A stretch of DNA of 11,633 bases from BM509 sp036396915 (GTDB lineage: Bacteria; Desulfobacterota; Desulfuromonadia; Desulfuromonadales; Geopsychrobacteraceae). The stretch spans positions 1-11,633 of the forward strand of contig DASWJX010000097.1 in assembly GCA_036396915.1 (NCBI GenBank), given 5' to 3'. Positions within the stretch are counted from its first letter, which is position 1; each line of letters opens with the position of its first letter. Both the position numbers and the translations under genes were made by a program. Shown in pieces: positions 6,627 through 11,633 of the stretch. The notes beneath the pieces are model-generated. The model saw nothing but the letters and a program-made list of their open reading frames with translations. It did not search any database and was not told the origin of the DNA.

Positions 6627-7106
6627 CTAGATAAAATACATGAACCGGTGGTCCAGCTCTTTTTCCAGCCCCATCTCCTTGGCTCTGTCGCAGAGGGTCT
6701 TGAGGGTGATCGACTGAAAATATTCGCCCAGCAGGCGGCTGGCTTCCGCCCACAGCGGCTGGGTGATGCAGTGGCTGCCGAACTCGCAGGCTTCGGACGG
6801 CTGGTCGGCGTTCTTGCGCAGGCCCTTGACGCAGTTGACCAGCAACAATTCGCCCTCCGCCGCCAGGACAATGTCCTCGACGGTAATCTCGTCCACCGGT
6901 TTTGCCAAACTGTAGCCCCCCTGCGGGCCGCGGCGGCTTTTCAGCAGCCCGGCTTTTTTCAGATCTTGAAAGATCTGCTCCAGATAGCGGGGAGAGATCT
7001 CCTGACGCCGGGAAATGTCTTTGATTTGCGCGGGCAAGGTGCCCGCATGATAGGCCATGTCGAACATGGCCCGGACGCCATAGCGGCTTTTTGTAGAAAG
7101 CTTCAT
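6627..7106 (-). CDS. Rrf2-family transcriptional regulator (IscR/CymR-like), probable regulator of cysK
   Basis: 159 residues. The N-terminus MKLSTKSRYGVRAMFDMAYH and the winged helix-turn-helix (about 1-80: IKDISRRQEISPRYLEQIFQDLKKAGLLKSRRGPQGGY) are classic Rrf2. Three cysteines follow, C92, C107 and C113. In E. coli IscR the [2Fe-2S] ligands are C92, C98, C104 and H107. Here the last pair keeps the C-x5-C spacing, but the first is 15 residues away and the histidine position is Q116, so cluster binding is possible but atypical. Rrf2 proteins repress or activate sulfur and Fe-S genes. The position directly upstream of cysK suggests control of cysteine synthesis, as by CymR. GGAGG lies about 9 nt before the ATG at 7106, and a promoter precedes the gene. 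The fold is certain; the sensed signal is not. Confidence 0.94.
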   Translation of the reverse strand: MKLSTKSRYGVRAMFDMAYHAGTLPAQIKDISRRQEISPRYLEQIFQDLKKAGLLKSRRGPQGGYSLAKPVDEITVEDIVLAAEGELLLVNCVKGLRKNADQPSEACEFGSHCITQPLWAEASRLLGEYFQSITLKTLCDRAKEMGLEKELDHRFMYFI

Positions 7107-7139
7107 CGGTATTTTCCTCCGTTAGGTTTGCTTGATTGC

Positions 7140-7169
7140 ACTATAGATAAAGCCTACTCCGGGTGTCAA
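7140..7169 (-). promoter_or_regulatory. Sigma-70 promoter of the Rrf2-cysK operon
   Basis: TTGACA (7169-7164, perfect -35) and TATAGT (7145-7140, one mismatch) are 18 bp apart on the minus strand. The start would be near 7133, giving a leader of about 27 nt with GGAGG before the ATG. Confidence 0.65.
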
Positions 7170-7174
7170 GAATA

Positions 7175-7212
7175 TTTTACATGAAATTGTGGGGGTAGCT
7201 GTTGATGTAAAA
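7175..7212. promoter_or_regulatory. Inverted repeat upstream of the Rrf2 promoter, possible operator
   Basis: TTTTACAT (7175-7182) and ATGTAAAA (7205-7212) are perfect 8-bp complements with a 22-bp spacer, starting 5 bp upstream of the -35. The spacing suits two half-sites or a looped regulator site. Its link to Rrf2 autoregulation is a guess. Confidence 0.35.
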
Positions 7213-7257
7213 CTCTGAAACCGGTTGTTTGTCGTTCAAAGGGTGCGGCGAAGCTGT

Positions 7258-7284
7258 TTAAAACATCGTGAAAACTACGATTTC
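7258..7284 (-). terminator. Weak hairpin after the DUF1847 gene, possible terminator
   Basis: On the minus strand, ATCGT and ACGAT pair around a 7-nt loop and are followed by GTTTT, about 25 nt past the DUF1847 stop. The stem is only 5 bp (extendable with an AAA/TTT bulged part), so termination is tentative. It would separate the metal-related array from the Rrf2-cysK operon. Confidence 0.3.
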
Positions 7285-7306
7285 ATGGATCTCTGCCGGC
7301 AGCGGA

Positions 7307-8029
7307 TCAATCTTCAATAACGGGCTGTTTCTGCAGGCGTTTATAGTAGAAATTCTGACCGTAAAGAACAGCGACCGGATTATGGCCGGTGACCCGGTCC
7401 TTGACCACCAGGGTCGAAACCGGAGCCTGCGAATGCTTGGCAAACAGCATGTCGTGCCCGACGCAGAGGCCGACAATCAGGTTCATGTCGGTCTCCATCC
7501 GGTTCAGGAGCCGGGCCTGGGCGATGGGATTGCAGGCCGGCTCGAAGCTGCCGGGGCGCACTTTCTCCGCCTCCCGCAGCCCGAGTTCCAGCTTGTCGAT
7601 ACTGCCCGCCTTGCAGCACACCGATTGGGGCTCCAGCCCCTGAGCCTGGAGGATGTCGCAGAGGCGACGGGTCTCTTCCAGCAGGCCGATGCAGGTGGCA
7701 ATCCCGATTTTGCGATACCCCATCATTTTCGCCAGGGCGATGGTGTCTTCGACGCGGGTCCAGCGGGCGTTGACCGCATCGCTGCCGGGGACCGGCTGGT
7801 AGCAGAGCCCCTCGACGCGGGCGGCCACCAGCGCCAGCCTGGCGTCCTCGTCGTCCCCCTGATACCGCCGGAACGAGTCTTCGATAATCTCGGTGTCCCG
7901 ACTGCTCGGGCAATAGGCGGGCGGCTGTTTCCCCTCTTGCGGGCTGCTCCAGCAACTGGTCGTCCCCTGTTTTTGAAACTGGCTGCTGCAGTACGCGCAG
8001 GAAAGGTCGGTTTTCTGGTCAGTACTCAT
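7307..8029 (-). CDS. DUF1847 family Cys-rich protein, putative metal-binding
   Basis: 240 residues. The ATG at 8029 follows GAGGAG at 8 nt. The N-terminus carries C11-x2-C14 (SCAYC), then C26 and C40 (AYC followed by PSSRD), a likely zinc or Fe-S site. Further cysteines are C76, C113 (IGIATCIGLLEETRRL), the pair C138-C139, C166 (PACNPIAQARLLN) and C189 (GLCVGHDMLFAKHSQAP). The last two stretches are what I recognise as DUF1847 hallmarks. There is no signal peptide or membrane helix, so it is cytoplasmic. The biochemical function of the family is not established, to my knowledge. Fixed cysteine positions and the setting beside a permease and a NifX-like protein make metal handling or redox sensing plausible. 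It is the last gene of the array, 88 bp after DUF134. Confidence 0.88.
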   Translation of the reverse strand: MSTDQKTDLSCAYCSSQFQKQGTTSCWSSPQEGKQPPAYCPSSRDTEIIEDSFRRYQGDDEDARLALVAARVEGLCYQPVPGSDAVNARWTRVEDTIALAKMMGYRKIGIATCIGLLEETRRLCDILQAQGLEPQSVCCKAGSIDKLELGLREAEKVRPGSFEPACNPIAQARLLNRMETDMNLIVGLCVGHDMLFAKHSQAPVSTLVVKDRVTGHNPVAVLYGQNFYYKRLQKQPVIED

Positions 8030-8097
8030 CGGTTTCTCTCCTCAATAAGGGCGGACGATTTCCGTCGCCATCTTCAAACCGTGGTGTCGAGAAAACT

Positions 8098-8120
8098 TGA
8101 TGCGTTTGCAACAAGCATCA
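8098..8120 (-). terminator. Hairpin overlapping the DUF134 stop, possible attenuator
   Basis: TGATGC (8098-8103) and GCATCA (8115-8120) are complementary and include the DUF134 TGA stop; on the minus strand AGTTTTCTCG follows. The stem is AT-containing with a loop that can add three pairs. It could partially reduce transcription into the DUF1847 gene. Confidence 0.3.
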
Positions 8121-8429
8121 ATAGCGGTCTTCATCCGTTTGCGGGGCATGCACCACCAGGGCCTGCGCGCCGACAACGGCGTCGATGATCTTTTTGCGGC
8201 CGCGCACCACCAGCCGTTGCACCGTCCCCCGCGAGACCCCCATGCGTTCTCCGGCCTGGTGCTGGGTCAGTCCTTCGCCGTCACAGAGGTGCACGGCTTC
8301 CAGCTCATCCCGCTCCAGATCGATCCTGGGCAGCTCCTTGAGCGGGGTTCCCGCCGGTTTGAAGACCAGTTCGGCGCCGTTGCGAAACGGGCAGCTGCAG
8401 CTTCTCGGTTTTTTCGGTCGAGGCGACAT
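8118..8429 (-). CDS. DUF134 family helix-turn-helix protein, probable local regulator
   Basis: 103 residues. The N-terminus MSPRPKKPRSCSCPF with C11 and C13, followed by FKPAGTPLKELPRIDLERDELEAVHLCDGEGLTQHQAGERMGVSRGTVQRL, is the DUF134 signature. Residues 41-82 form a sigma-region-4-like helix-turn-helix (LTQHQAGERMGVSRGTVQRLV). Family members are predicted DNA-binding proteins, often encoded near NifX/NifB-like cluster-binding proteins in anaerobes, as here. The two N-terminal cysteines with C49 could bind a metal or cluster and give redox or metal sensing (inference). The start at 8429 lies 10 nt after the permease stop and lacks a good ribosome site, so translation is probably coupled to the permease. 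Target site unknown; the palindrome at 10428-10441 is a candidate. Confidence 0.92.
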   Translation of the reverse strand: MSPRPKKPRSCSCPFRNGAELVFKPAGTPLKELPRIDLERDELEAVHLCDGEGLTQHQAGERMGVSRGTVQRLVVRGRKKIIDAVVGAQALVVHAPQTDEDRY

Positions 8430-8439
8430 GGCTTCCCGG

Positions 8440-9423
8440 TCAGGAAGAAGGGCTGCAGGCCGGCTGCGGCCCGAACACCCGATCGGTCAGCCTGACGTAC
8501 CAGGCGGCCGATTTGACCTGCACGATATAGGCGAGGGCGATCACCAGGGCGGCGTCGGAGCCGGCACTGCCGAAGGCATTGATGGCAATCGCCAGGGCAA
8601 TCGACAGGTTGCGCATCACCGTTCCGTAGACCATGGCGATGGCGTCGCCGCGCGGCAGCAGCACCCGACCGAGCAGGGTGCTCAGCAGGTAATTGAACAG
8701 ATAGAGCAGCAGCAGGGGCAGCAGGATCTTCGGCAGTATTTCCGGGGCGGCGGCAATGCCGCGCGCCTTCAACGCCAGGGCGATAAAGACGATCCCCAGT
8801 ACCCCGATGGTCGAGACGGCAGGGAAGCGCGGCGCCCAGTCTTTCTGAAATCCCTGCTGGCCGTAGTTGTGGACCAGCAGCCGCCGGGTGCAGAAGCCGG
8901 CCACCATCGGCAGAAAGACGATCAGGACGATCTGCCCGAAGATGTCGGCCAGCCTGATCTCGACCTGCGTCCCCATCAGCGCCTGAACGTAAAGCGGAGT
9001 GGCCAACGAACCGAGGATCAGGCCGATGACCGTCATTTTAACCGCTGCCGCCAGGTTGCCGCCGGCAAAACCGGTCCAGGAGATGGTCATGCCGCTGGTC
9101 GGCACCAGGGCGGCCAGCAGCAGTCCGAGCGCCAGAAACGGTTGCTGCGGAAAAAACAGGCGTCCCAGCGCAAAGGCCGCAAACGGAATCAGGGTAAAGT
9201 TGATCAGCTGCGCGAGAAGCTGGGCCCTGCCGTCGCCGCCCTCCAGAACCTTGCTGATTTTCAGGGTCACCATCATCGGGTAGACCATCAGAAAGGTGAA
9301 GGGGATGATCAGGCGTTTCAGGAACGACGCTTCAACCACCAGGCCGAAGGCAAAGCCTGCCAGCATCATGACCGGAATGGCGATCACCAGGTTCCGGTTC
9401 AGGCTTCCCAGCAGTTTCTTCAT
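8440..9423 (-). CDS. ACR3/bile-acid-sodium symporter superfamily permease, arsenic-resistance-type
   Basis: 327 residues with about ten hydrophobic segments and no signal peptide. The N-terminal half has LIIPFTFLMVYPMMVTLKISKVL (38-60), close to the ACR3 arsenite exporter pattern, and TM4 reads LVPTSGMTISWTGFAGGN (106-123). The C-terminal half has the second crossover RNLSIALAIAINAFG (271-285). ACR3 pumps extrude arsenite using the proton gradient and carry an essential cysteine in TM4, within a PC-x-AMVLVW-type motif. That position here is Thr/Ser (T109, S110), so the substrate may not be arsenite. GGAGG lies about 10 nt before the ATG at 9423. The genes upstream (DUF302) and downstream (DUF134) are 48 and 10 bp away, so all are co-transcribed. 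Superfamily is secure, substrate open. Confidence 0.88.
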   Translation of the reverse strand: MKKLLGSLNRNLVIAIPVMMLAGFAFGLVVEASFLKRLIIPFTFLMVYPMMVTLKISKVLEGGDGRAQLLAQLINFTLIPFAAFALGRLFFPQQPFLALGLLLAALVPTSGMTISWTGFAGGNLAAAVKMTVIGLILGSLATPLYVQALMGTQVEIRLADIFGQIVLIVFLPMVAGFCTRRLLVHNYGQQGFQKDWAPRFPAVSTIGVLGIVFIALALKARGIAAAPEILPKILLPLLLLYLFNYLLSTLLGRVLLPRGDAIAMVYGTVMRNLSIALAIAINAFGSAGSDAALVIALAYIVQVKSAAWYVRLTDRVFGPQPACSPSS

Positions 9424-9471
9424 CGGTATTATCCTCCAGGAGCGCTTCGGCCCGCATAGCCCGACAGGTTT

Positions 9472-9883
9472 CTAGCCGGCCGCCTCGATGAGCTCTTTGA
9501 GCGCGGCGAAGCTCTCAGCCAGCGATGCGGGAAATTCATCATCGTCGAGCAGTTCGGCGACCAGATCGCTGCCGTAGGTGAGCAGGCGGATCCGGGTTTG
9601 CCCGCCGCGGCTGAAAAGCATGATGAATTTCGGCATCAACGGCGCCCGGTCCGGATTTTTGGCGAGGCTCTTCGCGGCTTTTTCCGGTTTGCAGAGCTGC
9701 ACCATATGCAGATCGAAATCGTCGGGGACCGGACAGCCGTGGCGGGCAAAGGTCCGTCTCATGTCCATCGTGTCCCGGTTGCCGATCAGGAAGCCCCGTT
9801 CCCGGGCAATCAGGGTCAGATCGGTCAGATTACTCCATGAGCGGTTTGTCGGACGCGCTCCGGTAGATTTCAGTGCGTGGCAT
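9472..9883 (-). pseudogene. DUF302 family protein with an apparent +1 frameshift near codon 16
   Basis: The body (SNLTDLTLIARERGF to the end ALKELIEAAG, TAG at 9472) looks like a small DUF302 domain: LHMVQLCKPEKAAKSL, then PLMPKFIMLFSRGGQTRIRLL. In its own frame there is no ATG, GTG or TTG start until an internal ATG at DTMDMRR, which would delete the first strand and helix. An ATG at 9883 in a different frame gives MPRTEIYRSASDKPLME and then TAA at 9832-9830; this has the look of the missing first strand. Dropping one G of the GG at 9835-9836 joins the two into one chain of about 136 residues (PLM-SNLTDL). So this is either a real frameshift mutation, a sequencing slip, or programmed frameshifting. 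DUF302 function is unknown; members often occur near redox or metal genes. No convincing ribosome site precedes 9883, where the palindromic repeat ends 20 bp upstream. Confidence 0.6.
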
Positions 9884-9903
9884 GGTGCGATTGTTTCCCG
9901 GAG

Positions 9904-10029
9904 GATGGTCAGGCAAAAATTTCGTCCTTCAAGGCTTGGTGGTTTTACAGGGACGAAGGCATACAACAGTATGTCGATGTTCTGAAAAAACGCCGAAACG
10001 CCGCAGGGCGGACTTATTGCGACGCCATC
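9904..10029. repeat. Palindromic intergenic repeat, copy 2
   Basis: A 126-bp element in the same orientation as copy 1 (5505-5631), about 90% identical by eye. It has the same terminal GATGG...GCCATC repeats, GCAAAAAT/TTGC arms and central CATAC/GTATG hairpin. It lies directly after the NifX-like gene: the TGA stop at 10030-10028 shares its GA with the element end. It separates that gene from DUF302 within the array and should fold in the transcript. Confidence 0.9.
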
Positions 10030-10411
10030 AATGCTGGCCGCAACCATGACCGTGGCCATGCCCGCCGCAGGCCTGGTCGGCGGACAGTTCCGGCAACCCT
10101 TCCTGGGCCAGCCGGGCAAGGTTGTCGGCTACGGTGGCACCGTCGCTGCGGTACACTTTCAGCCCGGAGCGGGTCAGCCCGTGCAGCGCGCCGCCGCCGA
10201 TACTCCTGACGGCAATCGCCTCAACGGCAAAAGGGGCCAGCTCCTTGAGCGGATTGCAGGTGCCGTGCGCATGCTGCAGGTTGCCGTTGGTCGTGGCCGT
10301 CGACTCTCCGCTTGCTGTATCGACAATCAAGAAAGCCGGAGCTGAGCCGAAATGGTCAGAGATGAGACTGTCCATCCCCTGGTCCGAAACGATCGGAAAA
10401 CAAATTTTCAT
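10028..10411 (-). CDS. NifX/NafY-like dinitrogenase iron-molybdenum cofactor-binding domain protein with His/Cys tail
   Basis: 127 residues. The domain starts MKICFPIVSDQGMDSLISDHFGSAPAFLIVD (1-31), with the characteristic DHFGSAPAF, then HAHGTCNPLKEL (47-58) and AIAVRSIGGGALHGL (65-79). Single-domain relatives bind Fe-S or Fe-Mo clusters or their precursors; in non-nif settings their role is unknown. The last 14 residues (ACGGHGHGHGCGQH) form a His/Cys/Gly tail that looks like a metal-binding site for nickel, zinc or a cluster. GGGAGG lies about 7 nt before the ATG at 10411. It is the first gene of the array, with its own promoter and a palindrome over the start point. No nifH, D, K, B or E is in the window, so a nitrogenase role is not supported here. 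Confidence 0.93.
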   Translation of the reverse strand: MKICFPIVSDQGMDSLISDHFGSAPAFLIVDTASGESTATTNGNLQHAHGTCNPLKELAPFAVEAIAVRSIGGGALHGLTRSGLKVYRSDGATVADNLARLAQEGLPELSADQACGGHGHGHGCGQH

Positions 10412-10427
10412 GACGTCCTCCCTGTTA

Positions 10428-10441
10428 TGTGTATATGCACA
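10428..10441. promoter_or_regulatory. Operator-like palindrome at the NifX-array transcription start
   Basis: TGTGTATATGCACA is symmetric at 12 of 14 positions and covers the predicted start of the minus-strand promoter. A second dyad at 10437-10454 (GCAC...GTGC) spans the -10. This is a typical repressor position; DUF134 is a candidate binder, by proximity only. Confidence 0.45.
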
Positions 10442-10468
10442 CTATAGAGAGTGCGGCGCGCTTGTCAA
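10441..10468 (-). promoter_or_regulatory. Sigma-70 promoter of the NifX-like array
   Basis: A perfect -35 TTGACA (10468-10463) and -10 TATAGT (10446-10441) with a 16-bp spacer on the minus strand. The start would be near 10434, about 23 nt before the ATG. It diverges from the thioesterase promoter. Confidence 0.7.
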
Positions 10469-10529
10469 TATAGTTTTTTGTGAATATATGAAAATTAGCA
10501 TTTTGCTTTCTTGAGTGCAAGTCCGATAA

Positions 10530-10558
10530 TTGTCTTTCCGGAATATTCGGCGTAAACT
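10530..10558 (+). promoter_or_regulatory. Sigma-70-like promoter of the thioesterase gene
   Basis: TTGTCT (10530-10535) and TAAACT (10553-10558) with 17-bp spacing on the plus strand, about 37 nt before the GAGGAG ATG start region. Moderate match to consensus. Confidence 0.45.
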
Positions 10559-10602
10559 GTTTGTTTCTGAACCAATGCGCTGCTGTCCGAGGAGTTCGAT
10601 CG

Positions 10603-11025
10603 ATGAGCGATGAGCCGTTTTGCCTTGATTTTCTGGTCCGTGACTATGAGTGCGACATGCAGGGAGTGGTCAATAACGCCGTCTATCAAAATTATCTGGA
10701 ACATGCCCGGCATGAATATCTCAAGCTGCTTGGGCTCGATTTTTCCGCATTGACGCAGCGCGGGATTAATCTGGTTGTGGTTCGCGCCGAACTCGACTAT
10801 AAACGGTCCCTGCAAAGCGGCGACCGTTTTCAGGTCAGGATTCGACTGGAGCGGGTTTCGCCGTTGCGCTTTGCCTTTTTGCAGGACATTTATCGTCTGC
10901 CGGAGGCGCAACCGATACTCAAGGCAAGGGTTGTCGGCACCGCTCTCAATGGCAACGGCCGGCCGCAATTGCCGGAGGAAATCGCCGCCGTTCTCGATGG
11001 GGCCGATACCGGTCGTCAGCGCTAA
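10603..11025 (+). CDS. Acyl-CoA thioesterase, hotdog fold (4HBT/YbgC-FadM-like)
   Basis: 140 residues. ATG 10603 follows GAGGAG with 8-nt spacing. The active-site stretch is YECDMQGVVNNAVYQNYLEHAR (15-36), in which D18 matches the catalytic aspartate of the 4-hydroxybenzoyl-CoA thioesterase group (D-x2-G-V-V), followed by the N/Y and E/H residues at the start of the hotdog helix. The following strands (INLVVVRAELDYKRSLQSGDRFQVRIRLERV, 55-85) have the usual LDYKRPL/GD pattern. Members hydrolyse short or medium acyl-CoA or aromatic-CoA thioesters in the cytoplasm as dimers or tetramers. The substrate cannot be read from sequence. It is transcribed divergently from the NifX-like array and no Tol-Pal genes are near, so the cell-envelope YbgC role is not supported by context. 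Confidence 0.93.
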   Translation: MSDEPFCLDFLVRDYECDMQGVVNNAVYQNYLEHARHEYLKLLGLDFSALTQRGINLVVVRAELDYKRSLQSGDRFQVRIRLERVSPLRFAFLQDIYRLPEAQPILKARVVGTALNGNGRPQLPEEIAAVLDGADTGRQR

Positions 11026-11455
11026 ATATTTGTTTCTTGGCCGAAATTTTTCCCGGTCCCAAAAGTGTCCGACAGTTATCAACAGCAGTTGTGGATAACT
11101 GCTGTGACAGGCATGTGGTCGGCCGGAAAGTCTTCACGAATACAGCCAGTTCAGTATTTTGCACATATTTTAGGCACAAGAATAAAACCATTTAAAACAG
11201 GCACTTACGGTTTATTTGGAGTGCTTTAATATCCTTTTCAGTTCATAAAATTGTTTCCCGTAAAACGGGTCGCGGGTTCGGGGCTCATGTCCCTGCTCTT
11301 GTTGACAACTTCGGTTACAATAAAGGGAAAACGCGGCCGCCATCGCTTTTTCGCTCCGCTTGGGCGCAATGCCGGAGCGTCGTTCGGTCGACAAAACGGG
11401 GGAGCATGGCCGGCGGATGTTTTTGAACGATATCTCTTAACGCAGGAGTTTTCCG
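11026..11455. other. 430-bp gene-free region with dyads and an AT-rich core
   Basis: No frame has both a ribosome site and family resemblance. It contains the DnaA-like dyad at 11073-11105, a TTTTGCACA box near 11158, an AT-rich stretch at about 11150-11250, a small CCCGT/ACGGG hairpin near 11265, a TTGACA hexamer at 11302-11307 within GTTGACAAC, and a 7-bp hairpin at 11352-11379 (CGCTCCG/CGGAGCG) in the leader of the CvfB-like gene. No clear -10 pairs with TTGACA at normal spacing; TACAAT at 11316-11321 could serve with a poor -35. Confidence 0.5.
11073..11105. promoter_or_regulatory. Overlapping inverted repeats with DnaA-box-like sites
   Basis: CAGTTATCAACA (11073-11084) and TGTGGATAACTG (11090-11101) pair at 11 of 12 positions. 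The latter contains the perfect DnaA box TTATCCACA on the minus strand; the former holds a near-box, TTATCAACA. An overlapping second dyad, ACAGCAGTT (11082-11090) with AACTGCTGT (11097-11105), is perfect over 9 bp, so two mutually exclusive hairpins are possible. Confidence 0.5.
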
Positions 11456-11633
11456 GTGCTTGAAATCGGTCGTACCAATCGGCTTAAAATAAAGACCATT
11501 GATGACAGTGGCGCCTGGCTGGCTTCGGAATCGGGGCCGATCCTGCTGCCGGCCCGGGAATGCCCCCAAGGGCTCAATCGCGAAGACCGGATCGATGTTT
11601 TTATCTATCGGGATAGCGCCGACAGCTTGATCG
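11456..11633 (+). CDS. CvfB/YitL-type S1 RNA-binding domain protein (partial, start only)
   Basis: 59 codons from GTG 11456 to the window end. AGGAG at 11444-11448 gives 7-nt spacing. The visible part, LEIGRTNRLKIKTIDDSGAWLAS, then ILLPARECPQGLNREDRIDVFIYRDSADSLI, matches the first S1-like domain of the CvfB family (short strand, GAWLA turn, LLPxxE, then DxxxVFIYRDS). Family proteins carry several S1-like domains and a C-terminal winged helix, bind RNA, and influence virulence or stress gene expression in Firmicutes; their role in this group is not known. The rest of the gene lies beyond the window. Confidence 0.85.
   Translation, partial: MLEIGRTNRLKIKTIDDSGAWLASESGPILLPARECPQGLNREDRIDVFIYRDSADSLI

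Noticed and set aside
6551..6871. Longer cysK frame beginning at 6871
   Set aside because: It overlaps the Rrf2 coding region in another frame; the ATG at 6550 has AGGAGG at 6 nt and matches CysK N-termini.
9884..10119. Upstream extension of the DUF302 frame through the palindromic repeat
   Set aside because: It would translate the repeat and the antisense-frame end of the NifX-like gene; no family similarity or ribosome site.
11266..11300. tRNA-like T-arm (GGGTTCGGGGC)
   Set aside because: No acceptor stem, anticodon arm or D-arm could be drawn around it.
11212..11463. Short frames on both strands in the gap before the CvfB-like gene
   Set aside because: No ribosome sites, no recognisable motifs, and they overlap each other and the CvfB-like start.

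Overview
The window looks like chromosomal DNA of a GC-rich, anaerobic Desulfuromonadia-type bacterium (Geobacter, Desulfuromonas or Pelobacter relatives). This rests on the gene mix (DUF134, DUF1847 and NifX-like proteins, an Rrf2-cysK pair, LarE, a large HD-GYP sensor) and on two copies of an intergenic palindromic repeat of a kind I associate with that group. The taxonomy is an inference. No RNA gene, CRISPR array, transposase or phage gene was seen.

Layout. Twelve of the fourteen genes are on the minus strand, so they read from right to left. From the left edge: (1) a membrane-anchored GAF/HD-GYP cyclic-di-GMP phosphodiesterase, cut at its C-terminus by the window edge, with a consensus promoter and a leader of about 290 nt; (2) an MscS-family mechanosensitive channel, a secreted Staphylococcal-nuclease-type nuclease and a small four-helix membrane protein that overlaps the nuclease gene; (3) larE, a PP-loop sulfur insertase, with a perfect 18-bp inverted repeat inside its first codons; (4) cysK, preceded in the same operon by an Rrf2/IscR/CymR-like regulator that probably controls it; (5) a five-gene array, in transcription order NifX-like cluster-binding protein, DUF302 protein (apparently frameshifted), ACR3/BASS-family permease, DUF134 DNA-binding protein and DUF1847 cysteine-rich protein, served by a strong promoter with an operator-like palindrome at its start point. 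On the right, on the plus strand, are a hotdog acyl-CoA thioesterase divergent from the NifX-like gene, a 430-bp gene-free stretch with DnaA-box-like dyads, and the start of a CvfB/YitL-type S1-domain protein.

How the genes fit together. Rrf2-cysK-larE suggests a cysteine/sulfide assimilation block: CysK makes cysteine from sulfide, the Rrf2 protein could sense cysteine supply or Fe-S status, and LarE inserts sulfur into the nickel-pincer cofactor, although no larB, larC or larA is present here. The NifX-DUF302-permease-DUF134-DUF1847 array is the best candidate for an undescribed system. It combines a metal-cluster or metal-binding protein with a His/Cys tail, a permease related to arsenite exporters but lacking the expected cysteine, a DNA-binding regulator and a Cys-rich protein, which would fit a metal or metalloid homeostasis or redox-stress module.

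The two ~127-bp palindromic repeats each begin exactly at the stop codon of the gene upstream in transcription order (cysK and the NifX-like gene) and supply part of that stop codon.
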